Shown: positions 50,732-59,028 of the stretch, one piece after another | Position numbering within the stretch: the first letter of the stretch is position 1 | How the letters are laid out: each line of letters opens with the position of its first letter | NCBI RefSeq assembly: GCF_020400605.1 | Contig: NZ_JAINRD010000023.1 | Span: forward strand, 62,001 to 126,000 | Direction: 5' to 3' | DNA from: Streptomyces aculeolatus | GTDB taxonomy: Bacteria > Actinomycetota > Actinomycetes > Streptomycetales > Streptomycetaceae | Length of the DNA: 64,000 bases | The notes under the pieces: generated by a model | Seen by the model: the letters and a program-made list of their open reading frames with translations, nothing else | Database searches by the model: none | Told to the model about the DNA's origin: nothing | Position numbers and translations under genes: made by a program

Positions 50732-52044
50732 CAGCGGAGGAACCCTTCGTAGTGATGCTGCTGCAGCTTGCTCTCGATCTGCTTCACCGTCTCCAGCCCG
50801 ACACCCACGATGATGAGGATGCTCGTGCCGCCGAAGGGGAAGTTCTGGTTCGCCTTGAACAGCACCAACGCCACTGTCGGTACCAGCGCGATCAGACCCA
50901 GATAGAGCGAGCCCGGCCAGGTGATCCGGTTGAGTACGTAGCTCAAGTACTCCGCGGTGGGACGGCCGGCCCGGATGCCCGGGATGAAGCCACCGTACTT
51001 CTTCATGTTGTCGGCGACTTCCTCGGGGTTGAACGTGATCGCCACGTAGAAGAACGCGAAGAACACGATCATGAGGAAGTACGTGATGATGTACACCGGG
51101 TGATCGCCGGTGACGAAGTTCTGCTCGATCCACTGGGCCCAGCCGGACGTGGAGCCGGTGAACTGCACGATCAGGGCGGGAATGTAGAGCAGCGAGGACG
51201 CGAAGATGACCGGGATGACGCCCGCCTGGTTGACCTTCAGCGGGATGTACGTCGAGGTGCCGCCGTAGGAGCGGCGCCCGATCATGCGCTTCGCGTACTG
51301 CACGGGGACGCGGCGCTGCGCCTGCTCGACGAAGACCACCAGGCCGACCATCGCCAGGCCGAGCGCGATGACGACGATGAACTCGCCCCAGCCGTCGATG
51401 ATCTTGCCGGACTGCTTGATGTTCCACAGGGCGCCGGGGAAGCCGGCGGCGATCGAGATGAACATCAGCATCGACATGCCGTTGCCGATGCCGCGGTCGG
51501 TGATCAGCTCGCCGAGCCACATGACCATCGCGGTGCCCGCGGTCATGCAGATCACCATCGTGATGATGATGAAGATCGAGTCGTCGGGGATGATCTGGTC
51601 GTTGACCTGACACTGCGGGAAGAGCGAGCCGCTGCGCGCCGTGGCGACCAGGCCGGTGCCCTGCAGCACCGCGAGGGCGACGGTCAGATAGCGCGTGTAC
51701 TGTGTGATCTTCGCGGTGCCGGACTGGCCCTCCTTCTTCAGGGCCTCCAGCCGCGGGATCACCACCGTCAGCAGTTGCAGGATGATGCTCGCCGTGATGT
51801 ACGGCATGATCCCCAGCGCGAAGATGGTGATCTGCAGGAGGGCCCCACCGCTGAACATGTTGACCAGGCCGAACAGGCCCTGGTTGGCGTTGGCCTCGTC
51901 CATGCATTGCTGCACGGCCTGGTAGTCGGTTCCGGGGACCGGAATCTGCGCACCGAGCCGGTAGATCACGATGATGCCCAGCACGAACAGCAGCTTCTTG
52001 CGCAGGTCGGGTGTCTTGAACGCCCGGGCGAACGCGGTGAGCAC
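50731..52044 (-). CDS. secY: Preprotein translocase subunit SecY
   Basis: A 437-residue channel with ten membrane helices. LFVLGIIVIYRLGAQIPVPG, the plug region GALLQITIFALGIMPYITAS and cytoplasmic loop QYAKRMIGRRSYGG are present. It exports proteins with SecE/G and SecA. The GTG at 52044 follows AGGAGG. A perfect hairpin lies 14 bases upstream, and a terminator-like hairpin separates it from rplO. Confidence 0.98.
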   Translation of the reverse strand: MLTAFARAFKTPDLRKKLLFVLGIIVIYRLGAQIPVPGTDYQAVQQCMDEANANQGLFGLVNMFSGGALLQITIFALGIMPYITASIILQLLTVVIPRLEALKKEGQSGTAKITQYTRYLTVALAVLQGTGLVATARSGSLFPQCQVNDQIIPDDSIFIIITMVICMTAGTAMVMWLGELITDRGIGNGMSMLMFISIAAGFPGALWNIKQSGKIIDGWGEFIVVIALGLAMVGLVVFVEQAQRRVPVQYAKRMIGRRSYGGTSTYIPLKVNQAGVIPVIFASSLLYIPALIVQFTGSTSGWAQWIEQNFVTGDHPVYIITYFLMIVFFAFFYVAITFNPEEVADNMKKYGGFIPGIRAGRPTAEYLSYVLNRITWPGSLYLGLIALVPTVALVLFKANQNFPFGGTSILIIVGVGLETVKQIESKLQQHHYEGFLR

Positions 52045-52057
52045 GGTGCCTCCTGCG

Positions 52058-52081
52058 GCCCCCGTGCTTGATCACGGGGGC
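52058..52081 (-). promoter_or_regulatory. Hairpin immediately before the secY ribosome site
   Basis: GCCCCCGTG and CACGGGGGC form a perfect 9-bp stem with a 6-base loop just upstream of the AGGAGG of secY. It could be an mRNA leader structure tuning secY translation. Confidence 0.55.
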
Positions 52082-52195
52082 TGACGAGTCATTTGTTCAG
52101 CGGATGGTCGGTAGACATCCCGCGCAGGCGTACGCCCGCGCGGGTAGGGACAGTGCACGCCACCTTACCGGGGGGTGCCGCTGCGGTGGAACGAC

Positions 52196-52230
52196 CAACC
52201 GGGGATGCCCATGCGGGACATCCCCGGTTG
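52196..52230 (-). terminator. Hairpin between rplO and secY
   Basis: CAACCGGGGATG and CATCCCCGGTTG form a perfect 12-bp stem around an 11-base loop, only 10 bases past the rplO stop codon. It looks like a partial terminator within the operon. Confidence 0.65.
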
Positions 52231-52240
52231 CTCGTCACAC

Positions 52241-52711
52241 TCAGACGCGCTCGGTGACGGAGCCACCGGCCGCGGTGATCTTCTCGCGGGCGGAGCCGGA
52301 GACCTTGTCGACGGCCACCTGCAGCGCCACGGAGATGTCCCCGTTGCCCAGCACCTTCACGAGCTCGTTCTTGCGCACCGCGCCCTTGGCGACCAGGTCG
52401 GCCACCGTGACCTCGCCGCCCTCGGGGTACAGCTCGGCCAGCTTGTCCAGGTTCACCACCTGGTACACCTTGCGGGCGGGGTTCTTGAAGCCCTTGAGCT
52501 TCGGCAGCCGCATGTGCAGCGGCATCTGCCCGCCCTCGAAGCGCTCCGGCACCTGGTAGCGGGCCTTGGTGCCCTTGGTGCCGCGGCCCGCGGTCTTGCC
52601 CTTGGACGCCTCGCCTCGACCCACACGGGTCTTCGGCTTCTTGGCGCCCGGGGCCGGCCGCAGGTTGTGGATCTTCAGCGGCTTCTGCTCCGCCGCGTCC
52701 TGGACGGCCAT
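52241..52711 (-). CDS. rplO: 50S ribosomal protein L15
   Basis: A 156-residue assembly protein (IHNLRPAPGAKKPKTRVGRG, GKTAGRGTKGTKAR, GGQMPLHMRLPKLKGFKN). It starts 1 base after the rpmD stop codon. Confidence 0.98.
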   Translation of the reverse strand: MAVQDAAEQKPLKIHNLRPAPGAKKPKTRVGRGEASKGKTAGRGTKGTKARYQVPERFEGGQMPLHMRLPKLKGFKNPARKVYQVVNLDKLAELYPEGGEVTVADLVAKGAVRKNELVKVLGNGDISVALQVAVDKVSGSAREKITAAGGSVTERV

Positions 52712-52712
52712 G

Positions 52713-52895
52713 TCAGTCGACCTCCTCGACCGTCACCAGGTGGCGGACGGTGTGCACCATGCCGCGCACCTGGGGACTGTCATCGCGGACGACGCTGTCG
52801 TGCAGCCGGCGCAGGCCGAGCGTACGCAGCGTGTCCCGGTGGTTCTGCTTGCTCCCGATGTAGGACTTGCTCTGGGTGATCTTGAGCTGTGCCAT
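52713..52895 (-). CDS. rpmD: 50S ribosomal protein L30
   Basis: A 60-residue protein (AQLKITQSKSYIGSKQNHRD, LGLRRLHDSVVRDDSPQ). Its ATG overlaps the rpsE stop by 1 base (TGATG). Confidence 0.97.
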   Translation of the reverse strand: MAQLKITQSKSYIGSKQNHRDTLRTLGLRRLHDSVVRDDSPQVRGMVHTVRHLVTVEEVD

Positions 52896-53497
52896 CAGCC
52901 GTTCACCCCTGCGCGGGCGCGCAGCATAGCGGCGGGCGCCACGTCCTCCAGCGGCAGGCCACGGCGGGCGGCGATCTCCTCGGGGCGCTGCAGGCCCTTC
53001 AGTGCGGCCGTCGTGGCGTGCACGATGTTGATCGGGTTCGACGAGCCGAGCGACTTGCTCAGCACGTCGTGGATGCCCGCGCACTCCAGCACGGCACGCA
53101 CCGGGCCACCGGCGATCACACCGGTACCGGGCGACGCCGGCTTCAGCAGCACGACACCCGCGGCCTCCTCACCCTGGATCGGGTGCGGGATGGTGCCCTG
53201 GATCCGGGGGACCTTGAAGAAGTGCTTCTTGGCCTCCTCCACACCCTTGGCGATGGCGGCCGGCACCTCCTTGGCCTTCCCGTACCCGACACCCACGGTG
53301 CCGTCACCGTCGCCCACCACGACCAGCGCGGTGAAGCTGAAGCGACGACCACCCTTCACTACCTTGGCGACTCGGTTGATCGCGACAACGCGCTCAACAT
53401 ACGCGGTCTTGTCGGCGGCATTGCCGCCGTCCCGGCCCTTCCGGTCCCGCCGCTCGCCGCCGCCGGCGCCGCCACCGCGGCGCTGGGGTCCAGCCAT
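52895..53497 (-). CDS. rpsE: 30S ribosomal protein S5
   Basis: A 200-residue protein that helps decoding accuracy. The double-stranded RNA-binding fold (VVAINRVAKVVKGGRRFSFT) and the S5 C-domain (GIHDVLSKSLGSSNPINIVH) are intact. A Gly/Arg-rich N-terminal extension (QRRGGGAGGGERRDRKGRDG) precedes them. Confidence 0.98.
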   Translation of the reverse strand: MAGPQRRGGGAGGGERRDRKGRDGGNAADKTAYVERVVAINRVAKVVKGGRRFSFTALVVVGDGDGTVGVGYGKAKEVPAAIAKGVEEAKKHFFKVPRIQGTIPHPIQGEEAAGVVLLKPASPGTGVIAGGPVRAVLECAGIHDVLSKSLGSSNPINIVHATTAALKGLQRPEEIAARRGLPLEDVAPAAMLRARAGVNG

Positions 53498-53510
53498 TGG
53501 TCTTCCTCTC

Positions 53511-53894
53511 TCAGAACTTCAGCCCGGCATCGCGGGCGGCGTCGGCCAGAGCGGCAATGCGCCCGGCGTACTTGTTGCCACCGCGGTCGAACACCACGGC
53601 GTCGACTCCGGCGGCCTTCGCACGCTCGGCGACCAGCGCACCGACCTGCTTGGCCTGCGCGGTCTTGTCGCCCTCGGCGCCGCGGATGGACGTGTCCATC
53701 GAGGAGGCCGAGGCCACCGTGTGGCCGGCGATGTCGTCGACGACCTGCGCGACCATGTGGCGGTTCGAGCGGGTCACGACCAGGCGCGGGCGGTCCGGAG
53801 TACCGGAGATCTTCTTCCGCACGCGGATGTGCCGGCGCTTGACGGCGGCCGCCTTGCGGGCACTGCCCTTGGCGATCTTCACACCGTATGCCAT
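53511..53894 (-). CDS. rplR: 50S ribosomal protein L18
   Basis: A 127-residue 5S rRNA-binding protein (RHIRVRKKISGTPDRPRLVV, TRSNRHMVAQVVDD, AGVDAVVFDRGGNKYAGRI). It lies 3 bases after rplF. Confidence 0.98.
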   Translation of the reverse strand: MAYGVKIAKGSARKAAAVKRRHIRVRKKISGTPDRPRLVVTRSNRHMVAQVVDDIAGHTVASASSMDTSIRGAEGDKTAQAKQVGALVAERAKAAGVDAVVFDRGGNKYAGRIAALADAARDAGLKF

Positions 53895-53897
53895 GGC

Positions 53898-54437
53898 TTA
53901 CTTACCCGCCTTTCCGACCTTGCGCTGGATGTACTCGCCCTCGTACTTGACGCCCTTGGCCTTGTACGGGTCGGGCTTGCGCAGCTTGCGGATCTTCGCG
54001 GCGACCTCGCCGACCTTCTGCTTGTCGATGCCCTCGACGCTGAAGTGCGTCGGGTTCTCGACCTTGAAGGTGATGCCCTCGGGGGCCTCGATGAGGATCG
54101 GGTGGCTGTAGCCCAGCGCGAACTCCAGGTTGGAGCCCTTCGCCTGGACGCGGTAGCCGACCCCGCTGATCTCCAGCTTCTTCACGTAGCCCTGGGTCAC
54201 ACCGGTGACCATGTTCGCCACCAGGGTGCGCGACAGGCCGTGCAGCGCCCGGCTCTTGCGCTCGTCGTTCGGGCGGCTGACGACGATCGTGCCGTCGTCG
54301 CCACGGGCGACGTCGATGGGCGCGACGACGGTGTGCGAGAGGGAGCCCTTGGGGCCCTTCACGTTGACCGTACGGCCATCGATGGTGACGTCCACGCCGG
54401 CGGGAACCTGGATGGGCAGCTTGCCAATACGCGACAT
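53898..54437 (-). CDS. rplF: 50S ribosomal protein L6
   Basis: A 179-residue protein with two L6 repeats (SRIGKLPIQVPAGVDVTIDG, VKGPKGSLSHTVV; then GYSHPILIEAPEGITFKVEN). It ends PYKAKGVKYEGEYIQRKVGK. The ATG at 54437 is set by homology. Confidence 0.98.
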   Translation of the reverse strand: MSRIGKLPIQVPAGVDVTIDGRTVNVKGPKGSLSHTVVAPIDVARGDDGTIVVSRPNDERKSRALHGLSRTLVANMVTGVTQGYVKKLEISGVGYRVQAKGSNLEFALGYSHPILIEAPEGITFKVENPTHFSVEGIDKQKVGEVAAKIRKLRKPDPYKAKGVKYEGEYIQRKVGKAGK

Positions 54438-54460
54438 GGCTTTACCTCCGTTCCCTTCCG

Positions 54461-54859
54461 TTACCAGACGTAGGCGAGGACTTCCCCGCCCACGCCCTTC
54501 TTGCCTGCCTGCTTGTCGGTGAGCAGCCCGTGGGAAGTGGAGATGATCGCCACGCCCAGGCCACCGAGCACCTTCGGCAGGTTGGTGGACTTTGCATAGA
54601 CCCGAAGACCCGGCTTCGAGATCCGCTTGATGCCGGCGATCGAGCGCTCGCGGTTCGGGCCGTACTTCAGCTCCAGGACGAGGCTCTGGCCCACGCGGGC
54701 CTCCTCGGTCTTCCAGCCGCTGATGTAGCCCTCCTGCTGGAGGATCTCCGCGATGTGCGTCTTGATCTTGCTGTGCGGCATCGTCACGGTGTCGTGGTAC
54801 GCCGAGTTCGCGTTCCGCAGACGGGTCAGCATGTCTGCGATCGGATCGGTCATGGTCAT
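54461..54859 (-). CDS. rpsH: 30S ribosomal protein S8
   Basis: A 132-residue primary 16S-binding protein (TDPIADMLTRLRNANSAYHD, STSHGLLTDKQA). In E. coli S8 is the translational repressor of this operon. The 129-base gap before it (54860-54988) includes a TACTACGCCGTAG hairpin and is the largest gap in this operon apart from the one before secY, so a leader structure is possible. Confidence 0.98.
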   Translation of the reverse strand: MTMTDPIADMLTRLRNANSAYHDTVTMPHSKIKTHIAEILQQEGYISGWKTEEARVGQSLVLELKYGPNRERSIAGIKRISKPGLRVYAKSTNLPKVLGGLGVAIISTSHGLLTDKQAGKKGVGGEVLAYVW

Positions 54860-54988
54860 GTGATGGCCTTCGGCCTCTCTCGCCGCGGTTTCCTGTCTGC
54901 ACCGTCCCTCTCCCTCGGTACGAGGACGGGTGTGGTGCGGGGACCTACGGCGTAGTAGTCGGTCAAAGCGTCCCGGTGATCCGGCGGA

Positions 54989-55174
54989 TCACCAGGAGCT
55001 CTTGGTCACGCCCGGCAGCTCGCCCCGGTGCGCCATCTCACGCAGGCACACGCGGCACAGGCCGAACTTGCGGTACACGGAGTGCGGACGGCCGCAGCGC
55101 TGGCAGCGCGTGTAACCGCGCACCTTGAACTTCGGCTTACGGCCGGCCTTCGCGATCAGGGCCTTCTTTGCCAC
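54989..55174 (-). CDS. rpsN: 30S ribosomal protein S14, type Z (zinc-binding)
   Basis: A 61-residue protein with the four-Cys zinc site (C24, C27, C40, C43 in YTRCQRCGRPHSVYRKFGLC and VC). This is the short, zinc-binding paralog. A zinc-independent S14 is usually encoded elsewhere in Streptomyces. It follows rplE by 3 bases. Confidence 0.98.
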   Translation of the reverse strand: MAKKALIAKAGRKPKFKVRGYTRCQRCGRPHSVYRKFGLCRVCLREMAHRGELPGVTKSSW

Positions 55175-55177
55175 GGC

Positions 55178-55738
55178 TCATGCCTCCTTGAACGGGAAGC
55201 CGAGGAGACGAAGCAGGGCGCGGCCCTCGTCGTCGTTGCTCGCCGTGGTGACCACGGTGATGTCCATGCCCCGGACCCGGTCGATCTTGTCAGGGTCGAT
55301 CTCGTGGAACATGACCTGCTCCGTGAGACCGAAGGTGTAGTTGCCCCGGCCGTCGAACTGCTTCGGCGACAGGCCGCGGAAGTCGCGGATGCGCGGCAGC
55401 GCGAGCGACAGCAGCCGGTCGAGGAACTCCCACATCCGGTCGCCGCGGAGCGTGACGTGGGCGCCGATCGGCATGCCCTCGCGCAGCTTGAACTGCGCGA
55501 TGGACTTCCGGGCCTTGGTCACGGACGGCTTCTGGCCGGTGATCGTGGCGAGGTCCTTGATGGCGCCCTCGATCAGCTTGGAGTCGCGGGCGGCGTCGCC
55601 CACACCCATGTTGACCACGATCTTGGTCAGGCCGGGGATCTGCATGACGTTCTCGTACGAGAACTCGTCCTTCAGCTTGGCCTGGATCTCGTCCCGGTAG
55701 CGCTGCTTGAGGCGCGGGACGGTGGTGGTGGCAGTCAT
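55178..55738 (-). CDS. rplE: 50S ribosomal protein L5
   Basis: A 186-residue 5S rRNA-binding protein (PGLTKIVVNMGVGDAARDSK, GRGNYTFGLTEQVMFHEID). The start codon overlaps the rplX stop by 1 base. Confidence 0.98.
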   Translation of the reverse strand: MTATTTVPRLKQRYRDEIQAKLKDEFSYENVMQIPGLTKIVVNMGVGDAARDSKLIEGAIKDLATITGQKPSVTKARKSIAQFKLREGMPIGAHVTLRGDRMWEFLDRLLSLALPRIRDFRGLSPKQFDGRGNYTFGLTEQVMFHEIDPDKIDRVRGMDITVVTTASNDDEGRALLRLLGFPFKEA

Positions 55739-56061
55739 CAGATGTCCTCACCCGTCCGCTTGGCAACGCGGATCTTGTTGCCCTCGTCGTCGAAGCGGTA
55801 GCCGACCCGGGTCACGACCTTGTTGCCGTCCTTCTCCACCACCAGCTGAACGTTGCTGACGTGAATCGGGGCCTCGGTCGTGATGATCCCGCCGGTCTTG
55901 GACCCGCGGGCCGTCTGGCCGGCCTTGGTGTGCTTCTTGACCCGGTTGACACCCTCGACCAGGACGCGGTCCTCGCGCGGGAAGGCCGCGATGACCTTGC
56001 CCTGCTTGCCCCTGTCCTTGCCGGTGATGACCTGAACCAGGTCGCCCTTCTTGATCTTCAT
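55738..56061 (-). CDS. rplX: 50S ribosomal protein L24
   Basis: A 107-residue KOW-domain assembly protein (KIKKGDLVQVITGKDRGKQG, VEGVNRVKKHTK). It ends VAKRTGEDI. It lies 3 bases after rplN. Confidence 0.98.
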   Translation of the reverse strand: MKIKKGDLVQVITGKDRGKQGKVIAAFPREDRVLVEGVNRVKKHTKAGQTARGSKTGGIITTEAPIHVSNVQLVVEKDGNKVVTRVGYRFDDEGNKIRVAKRTGEDI

Positions 56062-56064
56062 GTG

Positions 56065-56433
56065 CTACAGCACCTCCGGCGCGAGCGAGATGATCTTCAT
56101 GAACCTCTTCTCGCGCAGCTCACGGCCGACCGGGCCGAAGATACGGGTGCCGCGTGGGTCGCCGTCGGCCTTGAGGATGACGGCGGCGTTCTCGTCGAAG
56201 CGGATGTACGAACCGTCCGGCCGGCGGCGCTCCTTGACGGTGCGCACGACGACCGCCTTGACGACGTCGCCCTTCTTCACATTGCCACCGGGGATCGCAT
56301 CCTTGACGGTGGCGACGACGACGTCACCGATACCCGCGTAGCGGCGGCCCGATCCGCCGAGCACACGGATGCAAAGAATCTCCTTTGCACCCGTGTTGTC
56401 GGCGACCTTGAGTCGCGACTCCTGCTGGATCAC
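56065..56433 (-). CDS. rplN: 50S ribosomal protein L14
   Basis: A 122-residue protein (MIQQESRLKVADNTGAKEIL, RPDGSYIRFDENAAVI, DPRGTRIFGPVGRELR). A 99-base gap with a hairpin separates it from rpsQ. Confidence 0.98.
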   Translation of the reverse strand: MIQQESRLKVADNTGAKEILCIRVLGGSGRRYAGIGDVVVATVKDAIPGGNVKKGDVVKAVVVRTVKERRRPDGSYIRFDENAAVILKADGDPRGTRIFGPVGRELREKRFMKIISLAPEVL

Positions 56434-56507
56434 GTCTATCTCCTGATCGTCTGCCGGTTCCCGGCGGGACCCGTGGTAGCGGGGACCCGCCGAGCCTGGC
56501 GGAACCG

Positions 56508-56528
56508 TCCTGGGGGCTCCCCCCAGGA
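56508..56528 (-). terminator. Hairpin between rpsQ and rplN
   Basis: TCCTGGGGG and CCCCCAGGA form a perfect 9-bp stem with a CTC loop, 4 bases past the rpsQ stop codon. A weaker CGGCGGG/CCCGCCG pair follows. It marks the boundary between the S10 and spc operons. Confidence 0.6.
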
Positions 56529-56532
56529 ATAC

Positions 56533-56820
56533 TTACTTGGCCTTCTCGAGGATCTCGACGACACGCCAGCGCTTGGTCGCCGACAGCGGCCGGGTCTCCA
56601 TGAGGAGGACACGGTCGCCGACGCCGCAGCTGTTCTGCTCGTCGTGCGCCTTGAGCTTGTTCGTACGGCGGATGACCTTGCCGTACAGCGCGTGCTTGAC
56701 GCGGTCCTCGACGGCGACGACGACGGTCTTGTCCATCTTGTCGCTGACGACGAGGCCCTCGCGGGTCTTGCGGAAGCCGCGCTCGGTCGTGGTTTCTTCG
56801 GTCACATTCGTCTCGCTCAT
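56533..56820 (-). CDS. rpsQ: 30S ribosomal protein S17
   Basis: A 95-residue OB-fold protein (KTREGLVVSDKMDKTVVVAV, DRVLLMETRPLSATKRWRVV). Last gene of the S10 operon. Its ATG overlaps the rpmC stop by 1 base. Confidence 0.98.
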   Translation of the reverse strand: MSETNVTEETTTERGFRKTREGLVVSDKMDKTVVVAVEDRVKHALYGKVIRRTNKLKAHDEQNSCGVGDRVLLMETRPLSATKRWRVVEILEKAK

Positions 56821-57062
56821 CAGGCGCTCTCCACCGTGTCGGCGCTCTCCACCGTGTCAATGCCGAGCTCGCGCTCCCGCATGAGGGTGTAGATCCGGGC
56901 GATGTCCTTGCGGACGGCCCTCAGCCGGCCGTGGTTCTCAAGCTGTCCGGTCGCCGCCTGGAAGCGGAGGTTGAACAGCTCCTCCTTGGCCTCGCGCAGC
57001 TTCTCCACGAGGTCATCGTTGGAGAGCTGGCGCAGCTCGGTCGCCTTGGTACCGGCGGCCAT
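56820..57062 (-). CDS. rpmC: 50S ribosomal protein L29
   Basis: An 80-residue protein at the exit tunnel (ELRQLSNDDLVEKLREAKEE, LFNLRFQAATGQLEN, VRKDIARIYTLMRERELG). The ATG at 57062 overlaps the rplP stop (TGATG) and is preferred over the adjacent GTG at 57065. The C-terminus DTVESADTVESA is an 18-base tandem duplication. Confidence 0.97.
   Translation of the reverse strand: MAAGTKATELRQLSNDDLVEKLREAKEELFNLRFQAATGQLENHGRLRAVRKDIARIYTLMRERELGIDTVESADTVESA
56823..56858 (-). repeat. 18-base tandem duplication at the end of rpmC
   Basis: GGCGCTCTCCACCGTGTC occurs twice head to tail (56823-56840 and 56841-56858) and encodes the repeated DTVESA at the L29 C-terminus. Confidence 0.95.
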
Positions 57063-57481
57063 CACGACTCACCACCCTCGCGCCGGACGATCCGGCACTT
57101 CATCGGAAGCTTGTGAGCCGCGCGGGTCAGCGCCTCACGAGCGATCTTCTCGTTCGGGTACGACAGCTCGAACATCACGCGTCCGGGCTTGACGTTCGCG
57201 ATCCACCACTCCGGCGAGCCCTTGCCGGAACCCATGCGGGTCTCGGCGGGCTTCTTGGTCAGCGGGCGGTCGGGGTAGATGTTGATCCACACCTTGCCGC
57301 CACGCTTGATGTGCCGCGTCATGGCGATACGCGCGGCCTCGATCTGCCGGTTGGTGACGTACGCGGCCGTCGCGGCCTGGATGCCGTAGTCGCCGAACGC
57401 CAGCTCGGTGCCGCCCTTGGCGAGACCGCGGCGCTTCGGGTGGTGCTGCTTGCGGTGCTTGACCCTACGAGGGATGAGCAT
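57062..57481 (-). CDS. rplP: 50S ribosomal protein L16
   Basis: A 139-residue protein near the peptidyl-transferase centre (KHRKQHHPKRRGLAKGGTEL, RHIKRGGKVWINIYPDRPLT, PVRMGSGKG-like KPAETRMGSGKGSPEWW). It begins 3 bases after rpsC. Confidence 0.98.
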   Translation of the reverse strand: MLIPRRVKHRKQHHPKRRGLAKGGTELAFGDYGIQAATAAYVTNRQIEAARIAMTRHIKRGGKVWINIYPDRPLTKKPAETRMGSGKGSPEWWIANVKPGRVMFELSYPNEKIAREALTRAAHKLPMKCRIVRREGGES

Positions 57482-57484
57482 GGG

Positions 57485-58339
57485 TCAGCCCTCCGTTCCG
57501 GTGCTTTCGGCAGCGGCGGGGGCGGCAGCGGTGCTCGCGGCCTCGGCCCGGGGGGCCTCGGCAGCCGGAGCCTGCTGCTGCTCGCGCTGCGGACGACGGC
57601 CACGGCCACCGCGCTCACCGCCGCGACGCGGACGGTCGCCACCGCCACCGCCGCCCCCACGGGACGGGCGGTTGCCGGCGCGGGCCGCGGCGTTCTCGGC
57701 GCGGACCTCGGCGATGTTCTTCACGTCGCCCTTGTAGATCCAGACCTTCACACCGATGCGGCCGAAGGTCGTACGGGCCTCGAAGAAGCCGTAGTCGACG
57801 TTGGCGCGCAGGGTGTGCAGGGGAACCCGGCCCTCGCGGTAGAACTCCGAGCGGGACATCTCGGCGCCGCCGAGCCGCCCGCCGCACTGGATCTTGATGC
57901 CCTTCGCGCCCGCCTTCATCGAGGACTGCATGCTCTTGCGCATGGCCCGGCGGAAGGAGACACGCGAGGAGAGCTGCTCGGCGACGGCCTGGGCCACGAG
58001 CTGCGCGTCGGTCTCGGGGTTCTTGACCTCGAGGATGTTCAGCTGCACCTGCTTGCCGGTGAGCTTCTCCAGCTCGCCGCGGATGCGGTCGGCCTCCGCG
58101 CCGCGGCGGCCGATGACGATGCCCGGCCGGGCGGTGTGGATGTCGACGCGGACGCGGTCACGGGTGCGCTCGATCTCCACCTTGGAGATGCCGGCGCGCT
58201 CCATGCCCTTCGTCATCATCCGGCGGATGGCGACGTCTTCCTTGATGTAGTCCTTGTACAGCTTGTCGGCATACCAGCGCGACTTGAAGTCGGTGGTGAT
58301 GCCAAGCCGGAACCCGTGCGGGTTTACCTTCTGGCCCAT
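57485..58339 (-). CDS. rpsC: 30S ribosomal protein S3
   Basis: A 284-residue mRNA-entry protein with a KH domain (GQKVNPHGFRLGITTDFKSR, IVIGRRGAEADRIRGELEKL, AMRKSMQSSMKAGAKGIKIQ). The C-terminal tail is long and Arg/Gly- then Ala-rich, as in Streptomyces. The start overlaps the rplV stop by 1 base (TAATG). Confidence 0.98.
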   Translation of the reverse strand: MGQKVNPHGFRLGITTDFKSRWYADKLYKDYIKEDVAIRRMMTKGMERAGISKVEIERTRDRVRVDIHTARPGIVIGRRGAEADRIRGELEKLTGKQVQLNILEVKNPETDAQLVAQAVAEQLSSRVSFRRAMRKSMQSSMKAGAKGIKIQCGGRLGGAEMSRSEFYREGRVPLHTLRANVDYGFFEARTTFGRIGVKVWIYKGDVKNIAEVRAENAAARAGNRPSRGGGGGGGDRPRRGGERGGRGRRPQREQQQAPAAEAPRAEAASTAAAPAAAESTGTEG

Positions 58340-58686
58340 TACCGGGTCCCTTCCTTGCTGCCGACGACCAGCGTGATGTGGCTGGTGCGCTTGCGGATCC
58401 GGTACGCCCGGCCCTGCGCGCGGGGCCGGAACCGCTTCCAGGTCGGGCCCTCGTCGACGTACGCCTCCTTGACGAAGAGGCTGTCGACGTCGGTGTGGTC
58501 GTAGTTGTGCGCCGCGTTGGCGATGGCGCTGTCCAGCACCTTGCCGACGGGCAAGCTCGCGGCCTGCGGGGCGAAACGCAGGACCGCCTGAGCCTCCGTG
58601 GCATTCATGCCACGGATGAGGTCCACCACACGGCGGGCCTTCATGGGCGTGACGCGCACATAGCGCGCGGAGGCCCTGGCTTCCAT
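58339..58686 (-). CDS. rplV: 50S ribosomal protein L22
   Basis: A 115-residue protein lining the exit tunnel (EARASARYVRVTPMKARRVV, KVLDSAIANAAHNYDH, AQGRAYRIRKRTSHITLVVG). The ATG at 58686 follows GAAGGGA and matches the family. The frame also opens at 58710. Confidence 0.97.
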   Translation of the reverse strand: MEARASARYVRVTPMKARRVVDLIRGMNATEAQAVLRFAPQAASLPVGKVLDSAIANAAHNYDHTDVDSLFVKEAYVDEGPTWKRFRPRAQGRAYRIRKRTSHITLVVGSKEGTR

Positions 58687-58729
58687 GGTTGTCCCTTCAA
58701 TGTGAGTCATGGTCTTCGCACTCCGCAGG

Positions 58730-59011
58730 TCAGCGACGACGCGACTTGCGGTCGTCCTTGACGTGGCCCTTGAAGGTGCGGGTAGGCGCGAACTCGCCGA
58801 GCTTGTGCCCGACCATCGACTCGGTGACGAACACCGGGACGTGCTTCTTGCCGTCGTGCACCGCGATCGTGTGACCCAGCATGGCCGGGATGATCATCGA
58901 GCGGCGGGACCAGGTCTTGATGACGTTCTTGGTGCCTGCTTCGTTCTGCGTGTCCACCTTCTTGATGAGGTGGTCGTCGACGAAGGGCCCCTTCTTCAGA
59001 CTGCGCGGCAT
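58730..59011 (-). CDS. rpsS: 30S ribosomal protein S19
   Basis: A 93-residue head protein (PRSLKKGPFVDDHLIKKVDT, WSRRSMIIPAMLGHTIAVHD, GEFAPTRTFKGHVKDDRKS). It lies 17 bases after rplB. Confidence 0.98.
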   Translation of the reverse strand: MPRSLKKGPFVDDHLIKKVDTQNEAGTKNVIKTWSRRSMIIPAMLGHTIAVHDGKKHVPVFVTESMVGHKLGEFAPTRTFKGHVKDDRKSRRR

Positions 59012-59028
59012 CTCTACTCCACCCGCTC

